64,000 bases of DNA from Bifidobacterium breve (GCA_945885625.1 CAMCYS010000003.1:1-64000); one strand, 5' to 3'. Counted from the stretch's first letter, positions 1 through 12,841 are shown. Translations and numbers: made by a program. Notes: generated from the letters alone by a model not told the origin.

Positions 1-893
1 ACACCTGATGCCAGAGCTTCCTGAATAGACTGGCAGAAAGTTTCGTGCTGACCAGTGTGAATGAAAATATCTAACGAGGCATACATTTGTGCCAGATCAC
101 TGCCTGATTTGAAACCAGTGAAGATTGCATTCGGTAGTTTGCGCTCTAATCGATTACGAATTGGCCCATCACCAACAATTACTAATTGAACATCGTCTTG
201 ACTATCTAAATCGATCAAATCTTCTAGTCTTTTTTCATGAGCCAAACGGCCGATATAACCAATAAGTGTGCGATCAGTTCGGTCACCAAGAAGCTTGGCA
301 CGAAGTTCAAAAGAACGATTTTCTGGGCGATATCTATCCGAATCAACCCCTCGTTGCCAGAGTTTTACCTCAGGAACTCCTAAACCAATTAGGTAGTCGC
401 ACGCAGAAGAAGACGGAGCTAACGTGCGATCAGTATTTGAATGGACTTTCGCAACGAATTTACTGAGCGAACTGTTTGCTAGCTGCAGACCATAATTATT
501 GGCAAAACCGGCAAGATCAGTTTGATATACCGAGAGCGTAGGTATCTCGTTGCGCCTTGCAAACTTTGCAATGTAGTTTCCCAACAATGCTGGTGAGGCT
601 AAGTGAATAACATCAGGATTGAACTCGATAAGTTTTGCTTTGGCGAGTTGCTGCGGAAGAGCTAACGGAATTAATCCTTTTAAGTTAACTGCTGGAATTG
701 GTAAAACTTCATAGCCAGCGTATTCAAGAGGACTACCAGTTGAGTCTGGCGCTAAGATTATTGCTTCGTGACTATTCTTTTTCAGGAAATCTAATATGCG
801 TAGAACGGAGTTTGTTACTCCGTTTACTTGAGGCAGGAACGACTCAGCGACAATTGCTACGCGCAATTTACTTTGGCAGTTATCATGCTTCAC
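1..893 (-). CDS. GT4 glycosyltransferase, MgtA-like (3' end outside window)
   Basis: The minus strand reads without a stop from the window edge to a GTG at 893 (a TTG at 866 is the alternative). The N-terminus after the start, VAIVAESFLPQVNGVTNS, is typical of GT-B/GT4 enzymes acting on GDP-mannose or UDP-sugars. Further on are IGYIGRLAHEKRLEDL, which opens the donor-binding domain, and IFIHTGQHETFCQSIQEALA, the E-x7-E region that binds the sugar nucleotide. By family it probably adds mannose to a cell-envelope glycolipid at the cytoplasmic membrane face; the exact acceptor is inference. About 297 residues are visible and the C-terminal end is missing because of the window edge. It follows a second, truncated GT4 gene on the same strand. 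Confidence 0.85.
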   Translation of the reverse strand, partial: MKHDNCQSKLRVAIVAESFLPQVNGVTNSVLRILDFLKKNSHEAIILAPDSTGSPLEYAGYEVLPIPAVNLKGLIPLALPQQLAKAKLIEFNPDVIHLASPALLGNYIAKFARRNEIPTLSVYQTDLAGFANNYGLQLANSSLSKFVAKVHSNTDRTLAPSSSACDYLIGLGVPEVKLWQRGVDSDRYRPENRSFELRAKLLGDRTDRTLIGYIGRLAHEKRLEDLIDLDSQDDVQLVIVGDGPIRNRLERKLPNAIFTGFKSGSDLAQMYASLDIFIHTGQHETFCQSIQEALASG

Positions 894-981
894 ACAGGCA
901 ACTATCACCTAAGATGATTTGCTAAACCTCAAGTTGAAGTGAAGTGTTGGTGAACCTTAAGTGACGAATTTAAAAGCGTAA

Positions 982-1431
982 TTAGGCAGGTAATGAATAT
1001 TGTCGGAGATTATCTTGAACCATTGAAACAACCTCATCGCTACATCCTAGAAACTTATTCTTACGTTCCAAAAAATCGATGGGCATATTTTCTGTCCGGA
1101 CTCGTATGTTACGAGATATGGCCCAAGCTTTGATGCGGCCTAAGTAACGCTGATCAATAACTTCAATTTCATCAGGGTCTAGGGCAATCAGAATATTCTT
1201 CAACAGTCTTTGGTTTATAAAAATGCGACGTCCCCGCGCAAACGGAACTCTGATTGAAGGAAGATTTATAATTTTTCCATTGTTTGTTTCAATTGTTGCT
1301 AATTGATATCCCGGCACAATAGCAATGAATTCATGGCCAGCGGCATGGTGGGCAACGGCGGCTCTGTTAAGCGAGTCGACCTGAGCAGCCGAACGAGTTC
1401 CGTAGAAATTGGTGATGTGCGCGATTCTCAT
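982..1431 (-). CDS. GT4-type glycosyltransferase N-terminal half (truncated or decaying)
   Basis: 149 residues starting MRIAHITNFYGTRSAAQVD, the first Rossmann half of a GT4 glycosyltransferase: a beta strand and Gly/Ser loop, then the IEVIDQRYLGRIKAWA region normally found near residue 100. The reading frame stops at 982, before any donor-binding C-terminal domain; family members usually run about 370-400 residues. Nothing resembling the missing half lies in the 88 nt before the next gene. A CATGAT hexamer 6 nt before the ATG may be its -10 element, so it may still be transcribed. It could be a pseudogene left by a deletion, or a stand-alone domain working with the neighbouring GT4 protein; decay is more likely. 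Confidence 0.6.
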   Translation of the reverse strand: MRIAHITNFYGTRSAAQVDSLNRAAVAHHAAGHEFIAIVPGYQLATIETNNGKIINLPSIRVPFARGRRIFINQRLLKNILIALDPDEIEVIDQRYLGRIKAWAISRNIRVRTENMPIDFLERKNKFLGCSDEVVSMVQDNLRQYSLPA

Positions 1432-1532
1432 GGGCAGATCATGGCTGGGGGTTTAAACGGGGCAATAGCCAAAAGGTTAATTTCGAGTGACGCTTCGATG
1501 AAGAAATGTGACCTACATCCGTTTGCTATCTG

Positions 1533-1561
1533 TTGGCACTCTCTGAACCCGCCAGTAACAT
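1533..1561 (+). promoter_or_regulatory. sigma70-type promoter of etfBA, leaderless geometry
   Basis: TTGGCA at 1533-1538, a 17-nt spacer, then TAACAT at 1556-1561. The etfB ATG follows after only 6 nt, so the transcript should begin at or next to the start codon. No Shine-Dalgarno sequence precedes the ATG. This is one of the clearest examples of the arrangement seen repeatedly in the window. Confidence 0.65.
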
Positions 1562-1567
1562 CGCCCT

Positions 1568-2353
1568 ATGAAGATTGCCGTATGCGTTAAACAGGTTCCA
1601 GACTCTTGGGCTGAGAAAAAAATGGTCAATGGCGTGCTCGACCGCGAAGGTGTCGATGCTGTGCTAAATGATCTCGATGAGTACGCAGTTGAAGAAGCGC
1701 TGCGAATTGTTGAAGCTCACGGCGGAAACGAAGAGGGTGGCGCACATAGTGTGACCATTATTTCCATGGGTCCAGAACGCGCAACTGAAGCCATTCGTAA
1801 AGCTCTTTCAATGGGTGCCAATGATGCAATTTTAGTAAGCGATGCCGCACTTGCTGGTTCTGATGCGTTAGCAACTTCAAAAGTTTTAGCAGAAGTAATT
1901 AAGAATAGCGGATTTGATCTTGTGATTTGTGGAACTGAATCAACTGATGCTCGCATGAGTGTGGTGCCAGCAATGTTGGCGCAGCGATTGGGCTGGGCTC
2001 AGTTAACTTTTGCATCGATGGTTTCAGTTGATCCGGCAGCAAACACAATTTCGATTACGCGCACAACTGAAGCGGGCGTAGATGCGATTAATGCCAAACT
2101 CCCAGCTGTGATTAGCGTCGTTGAAAAGATTAACGAACCGCGTTATCCATCATTCAAAGGCATCATGGCTGCGAAGAAAAAAACTATTGATAGTCGCGAT
2201 TTGGCAGCGGTCGGAGTTTCGGCCGAATCAGCATGGTCATTAGTTGCAGATTCAGCGCCACGTCCACCTCGCGCAGCTGGCGTAAAAGTTATTGATGAGG
2301 GTAATGGCGGAAATGATTTAGCTAAATTCCTAGTAGAAAAGAAATTCATATGA
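1568..2353 (+). CDS. etfB: electron transfer flavoprotein beta subunit
   Basis: 261-residue EtfB/FixA. It starts MKIAVCVKQVPDSWAEK and carries the conserved DEYAVEEALRIVE, ICGTESTDARMSVVPAMLAQ (AMP-binding region) and signature-like EKINEPRYPSFKGIMAAKKK stretches. With EtfA it forms the soluble heterodimer that takes electrons from acyl-CoA dehydrogenases and passes them to the quinone pool through ETF:quinone oxidoreductase. It overlaps etfA by 4 nt (ATGA), so the two are translationally coupled. The acyl-CoA dehydrogenase at 61449 is a possible electron donor (inference). The ATG at 1568 is fixed by homology and by a -10 hexamer 6 nt upstream. Confidence 0.95.
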   Translation: MKIAVCVKQVPDSWAEKKMVNGVLDREGVDAVLNDLDEYAVEEALRIVEAHGGNEEGGAHSVTIISMGPERATEAIRKALSMGANDAILVSDAALAGSDALATSKVLAEVIKNSGFDLVICGTESTDARMSVVPAMLAQRLGWAQLTFASMVSVDPAANTISITRTTEAGVDAINAKLPAVISVVEKINEPRYPSFKGIMAAKKKTIDSRDLAAVGVSAESAWSLVADSAPRPPRAAGVKVIDEGNGGNDLAKFLVEKKFI

Positions 2354-3303
2354 GCCAAGTATTTATTCTTGCCGACTTCGCAGGTGATAAGTGCACAAAA
2401 ACCACTGCTGAATTAGCAACTGCGGCAGCTCGCAGCGGCAGCGTTACAGCAATTGTTTTAGCAGCCCCAGGTGCTGGCGCTGCTCTTGCTGCCACGGTTA
2501 ATCACGGACCAATCGCCAATGCGCTAGTAGTTGAGTCTGCGGACTTTGCAACTTACGGAGTTGCGGCTGCGGCCGATGCGATTGCTCAAATCATTGCGCA
2601 GAAATCGCCGTCTGCTCTGCTTGTTGCCTCTCATGCTTATGGCAAAGAGGTAGCTGGTCGCGTTGCGGTAGCAACTGATTCTGGAATTATCACTGATGCG
2701 GTTGATGTAGCTGCAGATTTAACTGCCACACAACTAGTTTTTGGTGGTTCTACAACTGTTCACTCCAAAGTTTCTAAAGGTGTTGCGATTATTACCGTGC
2801 GCCCAAACTCGATTGAAGCTGATCTCTCTGATTCAACTCCGGCAGTAGAAAATCTATCGCTCACAATTTCTGATTCAGCTAAGTTAGCAACTACAACTTC
2901 ATCAACTCCACCAGTTAAAGGTGGTCGACCAGAACTTACCGAAGCGCAGATTGTGGTTTCTGGTGGTCGTGGCACAAATGGAGACTTTGCCGCCGTTGAA
3001 GGATTCGCTGATTCGTTAAATGCCGCAGTAGGTGCATCTCGCGCTGCAACTGATGCTGGCTGGTATCCGCACTCACATCAAGTTGGCCAGACTGGAAAAA
3101 CAGTTAGCCCGCAACTTTATGTTGCGTGCGGAATTTCCGGCGCGATTCAACACCGCGCTGGCATGCAAACTAGCAAGACCATTGCCGTCGTGAATAAAGA
3201 TCCAGAGGCACCAATCTTTGATTTGGCCGATTTCGGCGTAGTAGGCGACCTATTTGCGGTGCTGCCTCAAGCTACGCAAGGAGTTGTTGCGCAAAAGTCC
3301 TAG
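2350..3303 (+). CDS. etfA: electron transfer flavoprotein alpha subunit
   Basis: 317 residues. The N-terminal half is an alanine-rich EtfA domain. The C-terminal FAD-binding domain runs from about residue 195 and carries [42 protein letters not shown] and the [20 protein letters not shown] signature. It binds the FAD of the ETF heterodimer, in partnership with EtfB encoded 4 nt upstream by overlap. Length is normal. Its stop codon TAG (3301-3303) is also the first half of the -10 hexamer of the next gene. Confidence 0.95.
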   Translation: MSQVFILADFAGDKCTKTTAELATAAARSGSVTAIVLAAPGAGAALAATVNHGPIANALVVESADFATYGVAAAADAIAQIIAQKSPSALLVASHAYGKEVAGRVAVATDSGIITDAVDVAADLTATQLVFGGSTTVHSKVSKGVAIITVRPNSIEADLSDSTPAVENLSLTISDSAKLATTTSSTPPVKGGRPELTEAQIVVSGGRGTNGDFAAVEGFADSLNAAVGASRAATDAGWYPHSHQVGQTGKTVSPQLYVACGISGAIQHRAGMQTSKTIAVVNKDPEAPIFDLADFGVVGDLFAVLPQATQGVVAQKS

Positions 3304-3313
3304 ACTTACCCGC

Positions 3314-4455
3314 ATGAATAGCGTCTATCTCGACCATGCGGCAACCACGCCGATTTTGGCTGATGCGTTATCTGCATTTACCGCTCAAGCTAGCAAGTTA
3401 GGTAATCCATCTAGTCTGCATACTCAAGGTCGCGCTGCACGCAAAGATCTCGAAGATGCCCGCGAATCAATAGCCAAAGCTGCCGGTTGTCTTTCCAGTG
3501 AGATTATTTTTACGGCATCAGGCACCGAGGCGAACAACATTGCCTTAAAGGGTCTGTTCTGGCTGGGTCGCAAGAATGGCCGTAATGTTGTGGTCATCTC
3601 AGCGATTGAACATCATGCGATATTAGATCCAGCTAAATGGTTGCTCGATCACGAAGGCGCTGAAGTTATTGAATTGCCCGTAACCTCATCGGGAGTTTTA
3701 GATCTTGATTTCCTAGCTGAATTAATTGCTAAACGGGGCGACGAGATCGCAGTCATTTCGGTGATGCATTCGAATAATGAAACTGGAGTTCTGCAACCTA
3801 TCGCCGAAGTTGTCAAGCTAGCTGGTGAGATCCCAGTTCATTCTGATGCAGTTCAAAGTTTTGGAAAAGTTGCTTTGAATTACAAAGAGCTTGGCCTATT
3901 TGCCATGACTTTAAGTGCTCACAAAATTGGCGGCCCACTCGGCATCGGTGTTTTGATTTTGCGCCGAGCAGTTGAGATCCCGGCACTCCTGCATGGCGGC
4001 GGACAAGAACGCGATATTCGGAGCGGCACATTTAACGCACCTGCCATTGTTGCTTTCGCTGCCGCGGTTAGCGCTAAGAGTTATGACGCAGAAAATATTG
4101 CCAAGTTGCGCGATGACTTCGCCCAAAAAGTACTGGCCCAGATTCCTGATGCTTTTGTTAACGGGGCTGAAGCCGAACGGCTGCCTGGCATCGTGAACAT
4201 TACTTTTCCGCGTACTGAAAGCGACACCTTGTTATTGCTATTAGATAGCGAGAAAGTTTCCTGTTCAACGGGGTCGGCTTGTAGCGCAGGCGTGCATCGC
4301 CCAAGTCATGTTTTGATGGCCATGGGTCATGACGATATTTCTGCGCAATCTTCGCTACGTTTCTCGTTCGGGCCAAGCAATACAGCAGCAGAGGTTGATT
4401 ATGTGCTGTCTGTGCTGCCCGGTGTAATTCAACGAGGTAGAGCGGCGGTGGCATC

Positions 4456-4459
<4 letters not shown>
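3314..4459 (+). CDS. cysteine desulfurase, NifS/IscS family
   Basis: 381-residue class V PLP aminotransferase. It begins [14 protein letters not shown], with ASGTEANN (cofactor phosphate loop), His100 in the EHH motif, the PLP lysine at about K204 in LSAHKIGG, and the persulfide-forming cysteine at about C323 in GSACSAG. It takes sulfur from L-cysteine. The next gene, mnmA, overlaps by 4 nt, so a main job is very likely to feed sulfur to tRNA 2-thiouridylation. An upstream in-frame start at 3254 lies inside etfA. The ATG at 3314 is preferred because of homology and because TAGACT (3301-3306) lies 7 nt before it. Confidence 0.93.
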
Positions 4460-7556
<3,097 letters not shown>

Positions 7557-7568
7557 TAGGCTCAGCCC

Positions 7569-7688
7569 ATGATTAATCTTGCTTCTGAAATCACCCGCGA
7601 ATTACCAGCGCCCCCTGTTTTCTTCGGCGTTCTAGCATTTAGTGTTCTTACGATTCTTCTCTATTTAACACTTCGCCTCGGCAAGTAA
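7569..7688 (+). CDS. 39-residue single-pass membrane protein
   Basis: A short frame beginning MINLASEITRELPAPPVFF with one hydrophobic segment (about residues 17-35) ending in a basic RLGK tail. This predicts one transmembrane helix with N-terminus outside. The frame lies between ligA and nadD, leaving few spare bases. A TAGGCT hexamer (7557-7562) sits exactly 6 nt before the ATG, the same leaderless arrangement used by other genes here. I recall small proteins with a similar L-P-x-P-P motif before a membrane helix near nadD in other actinobacteria, but could not check. The function is unknown. Confidence 0.6.
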   Translation: MINLASEITRELPAPPVFFGVLAFSVLTILLYLTLRLGK

Positions 7689-7705
7689 TTTAGAAAATTT
7701 AGAGT

Positions 7706-8263
7706 TTGAGTCGCAGTATTCGGATTGGCCTTTATGGGGGCACTTTCGACCCAATCCACAATGGTCATCTTTATGTAATCACCGAACTACTCGAACGTGA
7801 TGCAGTTGATCAAATTATTTTGGTGCCAGCAGGCGAACCTTGGTTGCGCGAGAACGCACCAGTTGCCTCAGGTGAAGATCGCTTGAAGATGTGCCAGTTA
7901 GCAGTCGCTGAACTTGATTTAGGCGATGAGGTTTTTGTAAATAGCATTGAAATTCGTCGAAGTGGCCCGAGCTATACGATAGATACCGTTGAAGCGCTTA
8001 AGGCAACTTATCCAGACGATAAAATCGTTTTGATTCTTGGCACCGATGCGCATGCGTCTATCGAGCAATGGCATCGCAGCGATGAGCTAAAGAAGTTAGT
8101 CGAAGTTTTAGTAATTGATCGCCCCGACTTTCCAGGGTCACCAACTCTGGATATCGAAGCTTTAGATATTTCAGCAACCCAAGCACGCGCTGGAGATTTT
8201 GATCTGCTGCCACCTGCAGTAGTTACCTATATAAAGGAACGTGGCCTCTATGCCAGCAAGTGA
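7706..8263 (+). CDS. nadD: nicotinate-nucleotide adenylyltransferase NadD
   Basis: 185 residues. GLYGGTFDPIHNGHL near the N-terminus is the nucleotidyltransferase HxGH motif, and the C-terminal DISATQARAG stretch is the variant of the ISSTxxR motif. It makes nicotinic acid adenine dinucleotide from NaMN and ATP in NAD synthesis. The start is a TTG, because the HxGH region follows within 20 residues and no ATG precedes it in frame. Its 3' end overlaps rsfS by 14 nt. Confidence 0.93.
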   Translation: MSRSIRIGLYGGTFDPIHNGHLYVITELLERDAVDQIILVPAGEPWLRENAPVASGEDRLKMCQLAVAELDLGDEVFVNSIEIRRSGPSYTIDTVEALKATYPDDKIVLILGTDAHASIEQWHRSDELKKLVEVLVIDRPDFPGSPTLDIEALDISATQARAGDFDLLPPAVVTYIKERGLYASK

Positions 8264-8621
8264 GTCAGTTAAGGCGTTAACCCAGATCGCAGCGCAAGCA
8301 GCTGCCGATAAATTCGGCACCGACATGATTGCCATTGATCTATCTGATCAATTAGTTCTAAACGAAGTTTTCTTGATCGTTACTGGTCAAAATGTTCGCC
8401 AAGTAGATGCTATTGCTGACTTTGTTGAAGAAAAGTTACGTCAAGTGGGAGATAAGCCAGTTCGTCGCGAAGGTGGCGAAGAATGGATTCTGCTTGATTA
8501 CTCCGATTTAGTTGTTCACATTCAAAGCGCTGATCTACGCCGTTACTACATGCTCGATCGCCTCTGGAATGATTGCCCAACAATTAAGTTAGATGTTCGA
8601 ATTCCGATTGATGAGAAATAA
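8250..8621 (+). CDS. rsfS: ribosome silencing factor RsfS
   Basis: About 123 residues of the Iojap/RsfS family, with FGTDMIAIDLSDQLVLNEVF, VDAIADFVEEKLRQ and the VRREGGEEWILLDYSDLVVH signature. It binds ribosomal protein uL14 and blocks joining of the subunits when nutrients are short. The start inside the end of nadD is ATG 8250, with AAGGA about 12 nt upstream; a GTG at 8241 is possible but sits too close to that sequence. The nadD-rsfS-phosphatase order is standard for actinobacteria. Confidence 0.92.
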   Translation: MPASESVKALTQIAAQAAADKFGTDMIAIDLSDQLVLNEVFLIVTGQNVRQVDAIADFVEEKLRQVGDKPVRREGGEEWILLDYSDLVVHIQSADLRRYYMLDRLWNDCPTIKLDVRIPIDEK

Positions 8622-8630
8622 GTAATTTAA

Positions 8631-9281
8631 ATGGCTAATCGAGTTTTATTGTGGCGGCATGGTCAGACCGACTGGAATACCGTTAATCGGTTTCAGGGAC
8701 ACTCTGATATTCCGCTAAATGCCGTCGGGCAATATCAAGCAAAGCATGCGGCAAGCATTTTGGTCGGAATGCAGCCAACTAAAATTATTTCAAGTGATCT
8801 TTCGCGCGCTCGTGATACTGCGAAAGCTCTTGGAGATCTAACAAAGCTGAAAGTTGAAATTGATATTGATCTGCGCGAAACAAATGGTGGTCTCTGGGAA
8901 GGTAAGACTGGTGCGGAAAATCGCGCCGAAGATTTCGAAAACTTTGTCCGTTGGATTGATGGCGAAGATAACCCGGCCGGAACTACTGGTGAAAAACGTA
9001 GCGATGTTGCTAATCGCGCAGTAGCTGCAATCAAACGCGCACTAGATGGATTAGATAATCAGTTATTGGTTGTTACAACTCACGGCGGTACCGCTCGATG
9101 CGTTTTGGGTTCATTACTTAACTTACCGATGGCCAATTGGGGCGCAGTAGGTGGGTTATCTAACGCATCTTGGTCAATTCTGCAGACTAATCCGCGGGGC
9201 TGGCATTTAGTTGAACATAATGCAGGGTCAATACCTGAAAAGATCCTTGGCGAAGAATCTGGAGCAGAAGCACCTGAATAA
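8631..9281 (+). CDS. histidine phosphatase family protein (phosphoglycerate mutase-like)
   Basis: 216 residues. RHGQTDWN at residues 9-16 supplies the phosphorylated histidine (H10). SSDLSRARDTA, the acidic RETNGGLWEG region and the second catalytic histidine in VVTTHGGTARC follow in the expected order. In actinobacteria the gene at this position is usually annotated as phosphoglycerate mutase, and several members act as glucosyl-3-phosphoglycerate or other sugar-phosphate phosphatases; which applies here cannot be read from sequence. It lies 9 nt after rsfS in the same probable operon. Confidence 0.85.
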   Translation: MANRVLLWRHGQTDWNTVNRFQGHSDIPLNAVGQYQAKHAASILVGMQPTKIISSDLSRARDTAKALGDLTKLKVEIDIDLRETNGGLWEGKTGAENRAEDFENFVRWIDGEDNPAGTTGEKRSDVANRAVAAIKRALDGLDNQLLVVTTHGGTARCVLGSLLNLPMANWGAVGGLSNASWSILQTNPRGWHLVEHNAGSIPEKILGEESGAEAPE

Positions 9282-9312
9282 ATAAGGTAGGGTCTGCTTC
9301 TCAAAGAAATTC

Positions 9313-9385
9313 GGGGCTGTGGCGCAGCTGGTAGCGCACCTGCATGGCATGCAGGGGGTCAGGGGTTCAAGTCCCCTCAGCTCCA
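9313..9385 (+). tRNA. tRNA-Ala(GGC)
   Basis: A 73-nt cloverleaf. The acceptor stem is GGGGCTG/CAGCTCC with one G-U pair, the anticodon stem is CCTGC/GCAGG, and the seven-base loop ATGGCAT puts GGC at positions 34-36 to read GCC. The T arm contains GGGTTCAAGTCCC. CCA is not encoded. A TAGGGT hexamer at 9288-9293 could be its -10 element. The following coding sequence begins two bases after the discriminator base. Confidence 0.95.
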
Positions 9386-9386
9386 C

Positions 9387-10319
9387 GTGAGTTCTATTCC
9401 AACCATTCCGCAGGGCTGGAACGCCAAAAATATCGGTGATCTTTCCGGTAAAAAATATTTGATTACTGGTGGCACTTCAGGCATTGGTAAGGAAGCTGCC
9501 CGTGAACTTATTAGCGCTGGGGCTCAGGTAACAATTACTGCTCGTGATGCTCAAAAAGGTGAGGCCACAGCACTTGAACTAGGGATTAAAAATATTTTAG
9601 TTGGCTCGCTTGATTTAACTTCGCTGGCTTCAATTCAGAACTTTGCTGAGTCAATTGTTGAAGAGTTTGATGTTTTAATTCTTAATGCAGGCGTTATGGC
9701 TACGCCACTTGCGCACACTAAAGATGGTTTTGAACTTCAACTTGGCACTAATCATCTTGGCCATTTTGCGCTCGCTGGCTTGCTGCATTCAAAAGTGACT
9801 GACCGTGTTGTTACTGTTTCCAGCCAAGCGCATCGCATTGGAAATTTTGGTGAAGGCAGTAAAGAAGAAATCTTGAGACGTGCTAAAGGTGTTGGCGCTT
9901 ATAAACCTTGGGGTGCTTATGGCGATAGCAAGTTAGCAAATTTACTTTTTACAAATGAACTACAACGCCGCATCATGAAAAATGAATGGCGATTTAGCGC
10001 CTACGCAGTGCATCCGGGTTATAGCAATACCAATTTACAAAGTGTTAGCCCAGCAATGCGCGGTGCTGGTGCTGAAGCTCGAGTAACCGCAGCAGCTAAT
10101 GCGCTAATTGCACAAAGTGCTAGCCGCGGTGCGCTTCCAACACTTTGTGCCGCAACTCATTCACCACTTGTTGGCGCTTCATATGTCGGTCCCGATGGCT
10201 TAATGGAGATGCGCGGTTTTCCTAAGCTAACTCGCGCCGCGGGCATCGCATATGACCAAGAATTAGCGGCCAATTTATGGGCGGTAAGCGAAGAACTCAC
10301 TGGCATAACTTGGGGCTAA
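9387..10319 (+). CDS. short-chain dehydrogenase/reductase
   Basis: 310-residue SDR. After a short N-terminal segment (GWNAKNIGDLSGKK) comes the cofactor loop TGGTSGIG, then LNAGVMA and the catalytic Tyr/Lys of AYGDSKLAN. The size and the N-terminal pattern resemble the retinol dehydrogenase/oxidoreductase-like SDRs of actinobacteria; the substrate is unknown. The GTG at 9387 is the only usable start: upstream is the tRNA, and the next in-frame start would delete the first strand. There is therefore no room for a promoter or ribosome-binding site other than tRNA sequence, so the mRNA is probably released by tRNA 3' processing (inference). Confidence 0.85.
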   Translation: MSSIPTIPQGWNAKNIGDLSGKKYLITGGTSGIGKEAARELISAGAQVTITARDAQKGEATALELGIKNILVGSLDLTSLASIQNFAESIVEEFDVLILNAGVMATPLAHTKDGFELQLGTNHLGHFALAGLLHSKVTDRVVTVSSQAHRIGNFGEGSKEEILRRAKGVGAYKPWGAYGDSKLANLLFTNELQRRIMKNEWRFSAYAVHPGYSNTNLQSVSPAMRGAGAEARVTAAANALIAQSASRGALPTLCAATHSPLVGASYVGPDGLMEMRGFPKLTRAAGIAYDQELAANLWAVSEELTGITWG

Positions 10320-10338
10320 AGCCCGATAAACTAAGTTA

Positions 10339-12816
10339 ATGACCACTGAACGCGAGCATGCGGCGTATGACTTCGCCTATGTGCAGGAAAAGTGGCTACC
10401 TGTCTGGGACAAAATCGAGCCTTTTAAATCTGGCCGAGCCGATGATCCCCGCCCCAAGAAATATGTTCTCGATATGTTCCCTTATCCATCAGGTGATCTA
10501 CATATGGGCCATGCCGAGGCCTACGCACTAGGCGATGTAATTGCTCGTTATTGGGCGCAAAAAGGTTTCAACGTCATGCACCCGATTGGTTGGGATGCAT
10601 TTGGTTTGCCTGCTGAAAATGCGGCAATCAAGCGCAATGAAGATCCGAAAATCTGGACTTACGAAAACATCGCCGTGCAAAAAGCATCAATGCGCCGCTA
10701 TGCCTGTTCCTTCGACTGGGATCGTGTTTTCAATACTTGCGACCCAGAATATTACAAATGGAATCAATGGTTGTTCTTACAACTTCACGAACGTGGTTTG
10801 GCCTACCGTAAAGATTCTGCCGTTAACTGGTGCCCAGATTGCCAAACAGTTTTAGCAAATGAACAAGTAGTTGCCGGTCTTTGCGAGCGCTGCGATAACG
10901 CAGTTACTAAAAAGAAGTTAAACCAGTGGTATTTCAAGATTACTGATTATGCCGATCGCTTGCTCGATGACATGGAACAACTCGAAGGCAAGTGGCCTGA
11001 GAAAGTTCTGATGATGCAGCGCAACTGGATCGGTCGATCAACGGGCGCCAATGTTGATTTCCAAATTGAGGGAATGCCAGAGCCGGTAACTATTTACACA
11101 ACTCGCCCTGATACTTTGTATGGCGCTACTTTCTTTGTCGTCGCTGCCGATTCTGAACTTGCCGCCAAGTTAGCTGCTGGTACTGAAGTTGAATCAGAAT
11201 TTAAAAAATATCTAGATAGCGTTAAGGCAGCATCTGATATTGATCGCTTAGCCACAGATCGCCCCAAGACTGGTGTTTTCTTGCGGCGTTATGCGATTAA
11301 CCCAGTTAATGGTGAGAAGTTGCCGATCTGGGCGAGTGATTATGTATTAGCTGATTACGGCACTGGTGCGATCATGGCCGTGCCGGCACACGATCAACGC
11401 GATTTAGATTTTGCGCGCGCCATGAAATTACCGGTGCGCGTAGTTGTTGAAACTGGCGAAGAAGATCCAAATGAAACTGGTATTGCTACCGGCGGTGACG
11501 GAAAACTAGTCAATTCAGGCTCGCTTAATGGTCTTTCTAAAGCCGAAGCCATTACCCAAATCAACGCCCAACTTGAAAAAGATGGCCTTGGAAAAGCTGC
11601 TCGCAATTATCGTTTGCGTGACTGGTTAGTTTCTCGTCAACGTTATTGGGGCACCCCGATTCCAATTATTCACTGCCCTAAGTGCGGCGAGGTCGGCGTT
11701 CCTGCGGATCAACTTCCACTTACTTTGCCTGATGCAACTGGTCTTGATCTAAAGCCAAAGGGTCAATCACCACTTGCGGCGGCAACTGATTGGGTAAATG
11801 TTGCCTGCCCTAAATGCGGCACTGCGGCAATGCGCGACACCGACACCATGGATACTTTCGTAGATTCATCTTGGTATTACTTGCGCTACCCAAGTTCAAC
11901 AAATCACAACGAACCTTTTAGTCGCAAAGATGTTGACACCTGGTTACCAGTTGATCAATATGTTGGCGGCGTTACCCACGCGATTCTGCACTTGCTCTAT
12001 AGCCGCTTCTTCACCAAAGTTTTATTCGACCTAGATATGGTTTCATTTAATGAACCATTTACTCGTTTGCTAAATCAAGGCATGGTCTTAATGGACGGTT
12101 CGGCAATGTCTAAGTCTCGCGGAAATTTAGTTCGACTCTCAGATGAACTTGCTAACCATGGCGTCGATGCGATTCGGTTATCAATGGTTTTCGCGGGCCC
12201 ACCTGAAGATGATGTTGATTGGTCAGATGTTTCACCGGCTGGCTCAGTTAAATTCTTAACTCGTGCCTGGCGTTTATCTGGCGATGTCACAAGTACGCCG
12301 GGTGTTGATTTCAGTACTGGCGATGTTTCACTTCGCAAGGCAACGCACAAAGCACTTCACGATGCCGCGTTCGCCGTGGAATCTTTCCGTTTTAACGTAG
12401 CAATTGCTCGCGTTATGGAATTAGTTAATGCCACTCGCAAAGCAGTTGATAGTGGTTGCGGTCCAGCCGACCCAGCAGTTCGCGAAGCAGTTGAGGCTAC
12501 TGCGATTATGTTGTCATTAGTAGCGCCTTATACCGCTGAAGAAATGTGGGATCGCTTAGGCCATCAGCCAGCAGTAGCCCTTGCGGGCTGGCCAGTTGTG
12601 GATGAAAAACTACTTGTGGCTGACGCCGTTGAAGCGGTTATTCAAATTAATGGCAAGATCAAAGAGCGTTTAGAAGTTGCGCCAACAATTTCTGATGCGG
12701 AACTTGAAGCACAAGCACTCGCTTTACCGGCAATCGTTGCTGAACTAGGTGGGGCAACACCAGTAAAGATAATTACTCGCGCACCTAAGCTCGTAAATAT
12801 TGTTATCCCCAATTGA
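10339..12816 (+). CDS. leuS: leucyl-tRNA synthetase
   Basis: 825 residues, a normal bacterial length. [11 protein letters not shown] is the HIGH motif. The CP1 editing domain includes [16 protein letters not shown] and [16 protein letters not shown]. There are zinc-ribbon cysteine pairs (CPDC, CERC, CPKC), and MSKSRGN carries the KMSKS loop, here AMSKS. It charges tRNA-Leu. TAAACT at 10327-10332 lies 6 nt before the ATG, which suggests a leaderless transcript separate from the SDR gene. Confidence 0.97.
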   Translation: MTTEREHAAYDFAYVQEKWLPVWDKIEPFKSGRADDPRPKKYVLDMFPYPSGDLHMGHAEAYALGDVIARYWAQKGFNVMHPIGWDAFGLPAENAAIKRNEDPKIWTYENIAVQKASMRRYACSFDWDRVFNTCDPEYYKWNQWLFLQLHERGLAYRKDSAVNWCPDCQTVLANEQVVAGLCERCDNAVTKKKLNQWYFKITDYADRLLDDMEQLEGKWPEKVLMMQRNWIGRSTGANVDFQIEGMPEPVTIYTTRPDTLYGATFFVVAADSELAAKLAAGTEVESEFKKYLDSVKAASDIDRLATDRPKTGVFLRRYAINPVNGEKLPIWASDYVLADYGTGAIMAVPAHDQRDLDFARAMKLPVRVVVETGEEDPNETGIATGGDGKLVNSGSLNGLSKAEAITQINAQLEKDGLGKAARNYRLRDWLVSRQRYWGTPIPIIHCPKCGEVGVPADQLPLTLPDATGLDLKPKGQSPLAAATDWVNVACPKCGTAAMRDTDTMDTFVDSSWYYLRYPSSTNHNEPFSRKDVDTWLPVDQYVGGVTHAILHLLYSRFFTKVLFDLDMVSFNEPFTRLLNQGMVLMDGSAMSKSRGNLVRLSDELANHGVDAIRLSMVFAGPPEDDVDWSDVSPAGSVKFLTRAWRLSGDVTSTPGVDFSTGDVSLRKATHKALHDAAFAVESFRFNVAIARVMELVNATRKAVDSGCGPADPAVREAVEATAIMLSLVAPYTAEEMWDRLGHQPAVALAGWPVVDEKLLVADAVEAVIQINGKIKERLEVAPTISDAELEAQALALPAIVAELGGATPVKIITRAPKLVNIVIPN

Positions 12817-12841
12817 TAATTGGCTAGAAAATCCAGTCCAA

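Noticed and set aside
12808-12822. CCAATT/AATTGG stem at the leuS stop as terminator
   Set aside because: Six AT-rich base pairs with a 3-base loop and no U-tract; too weak to call.
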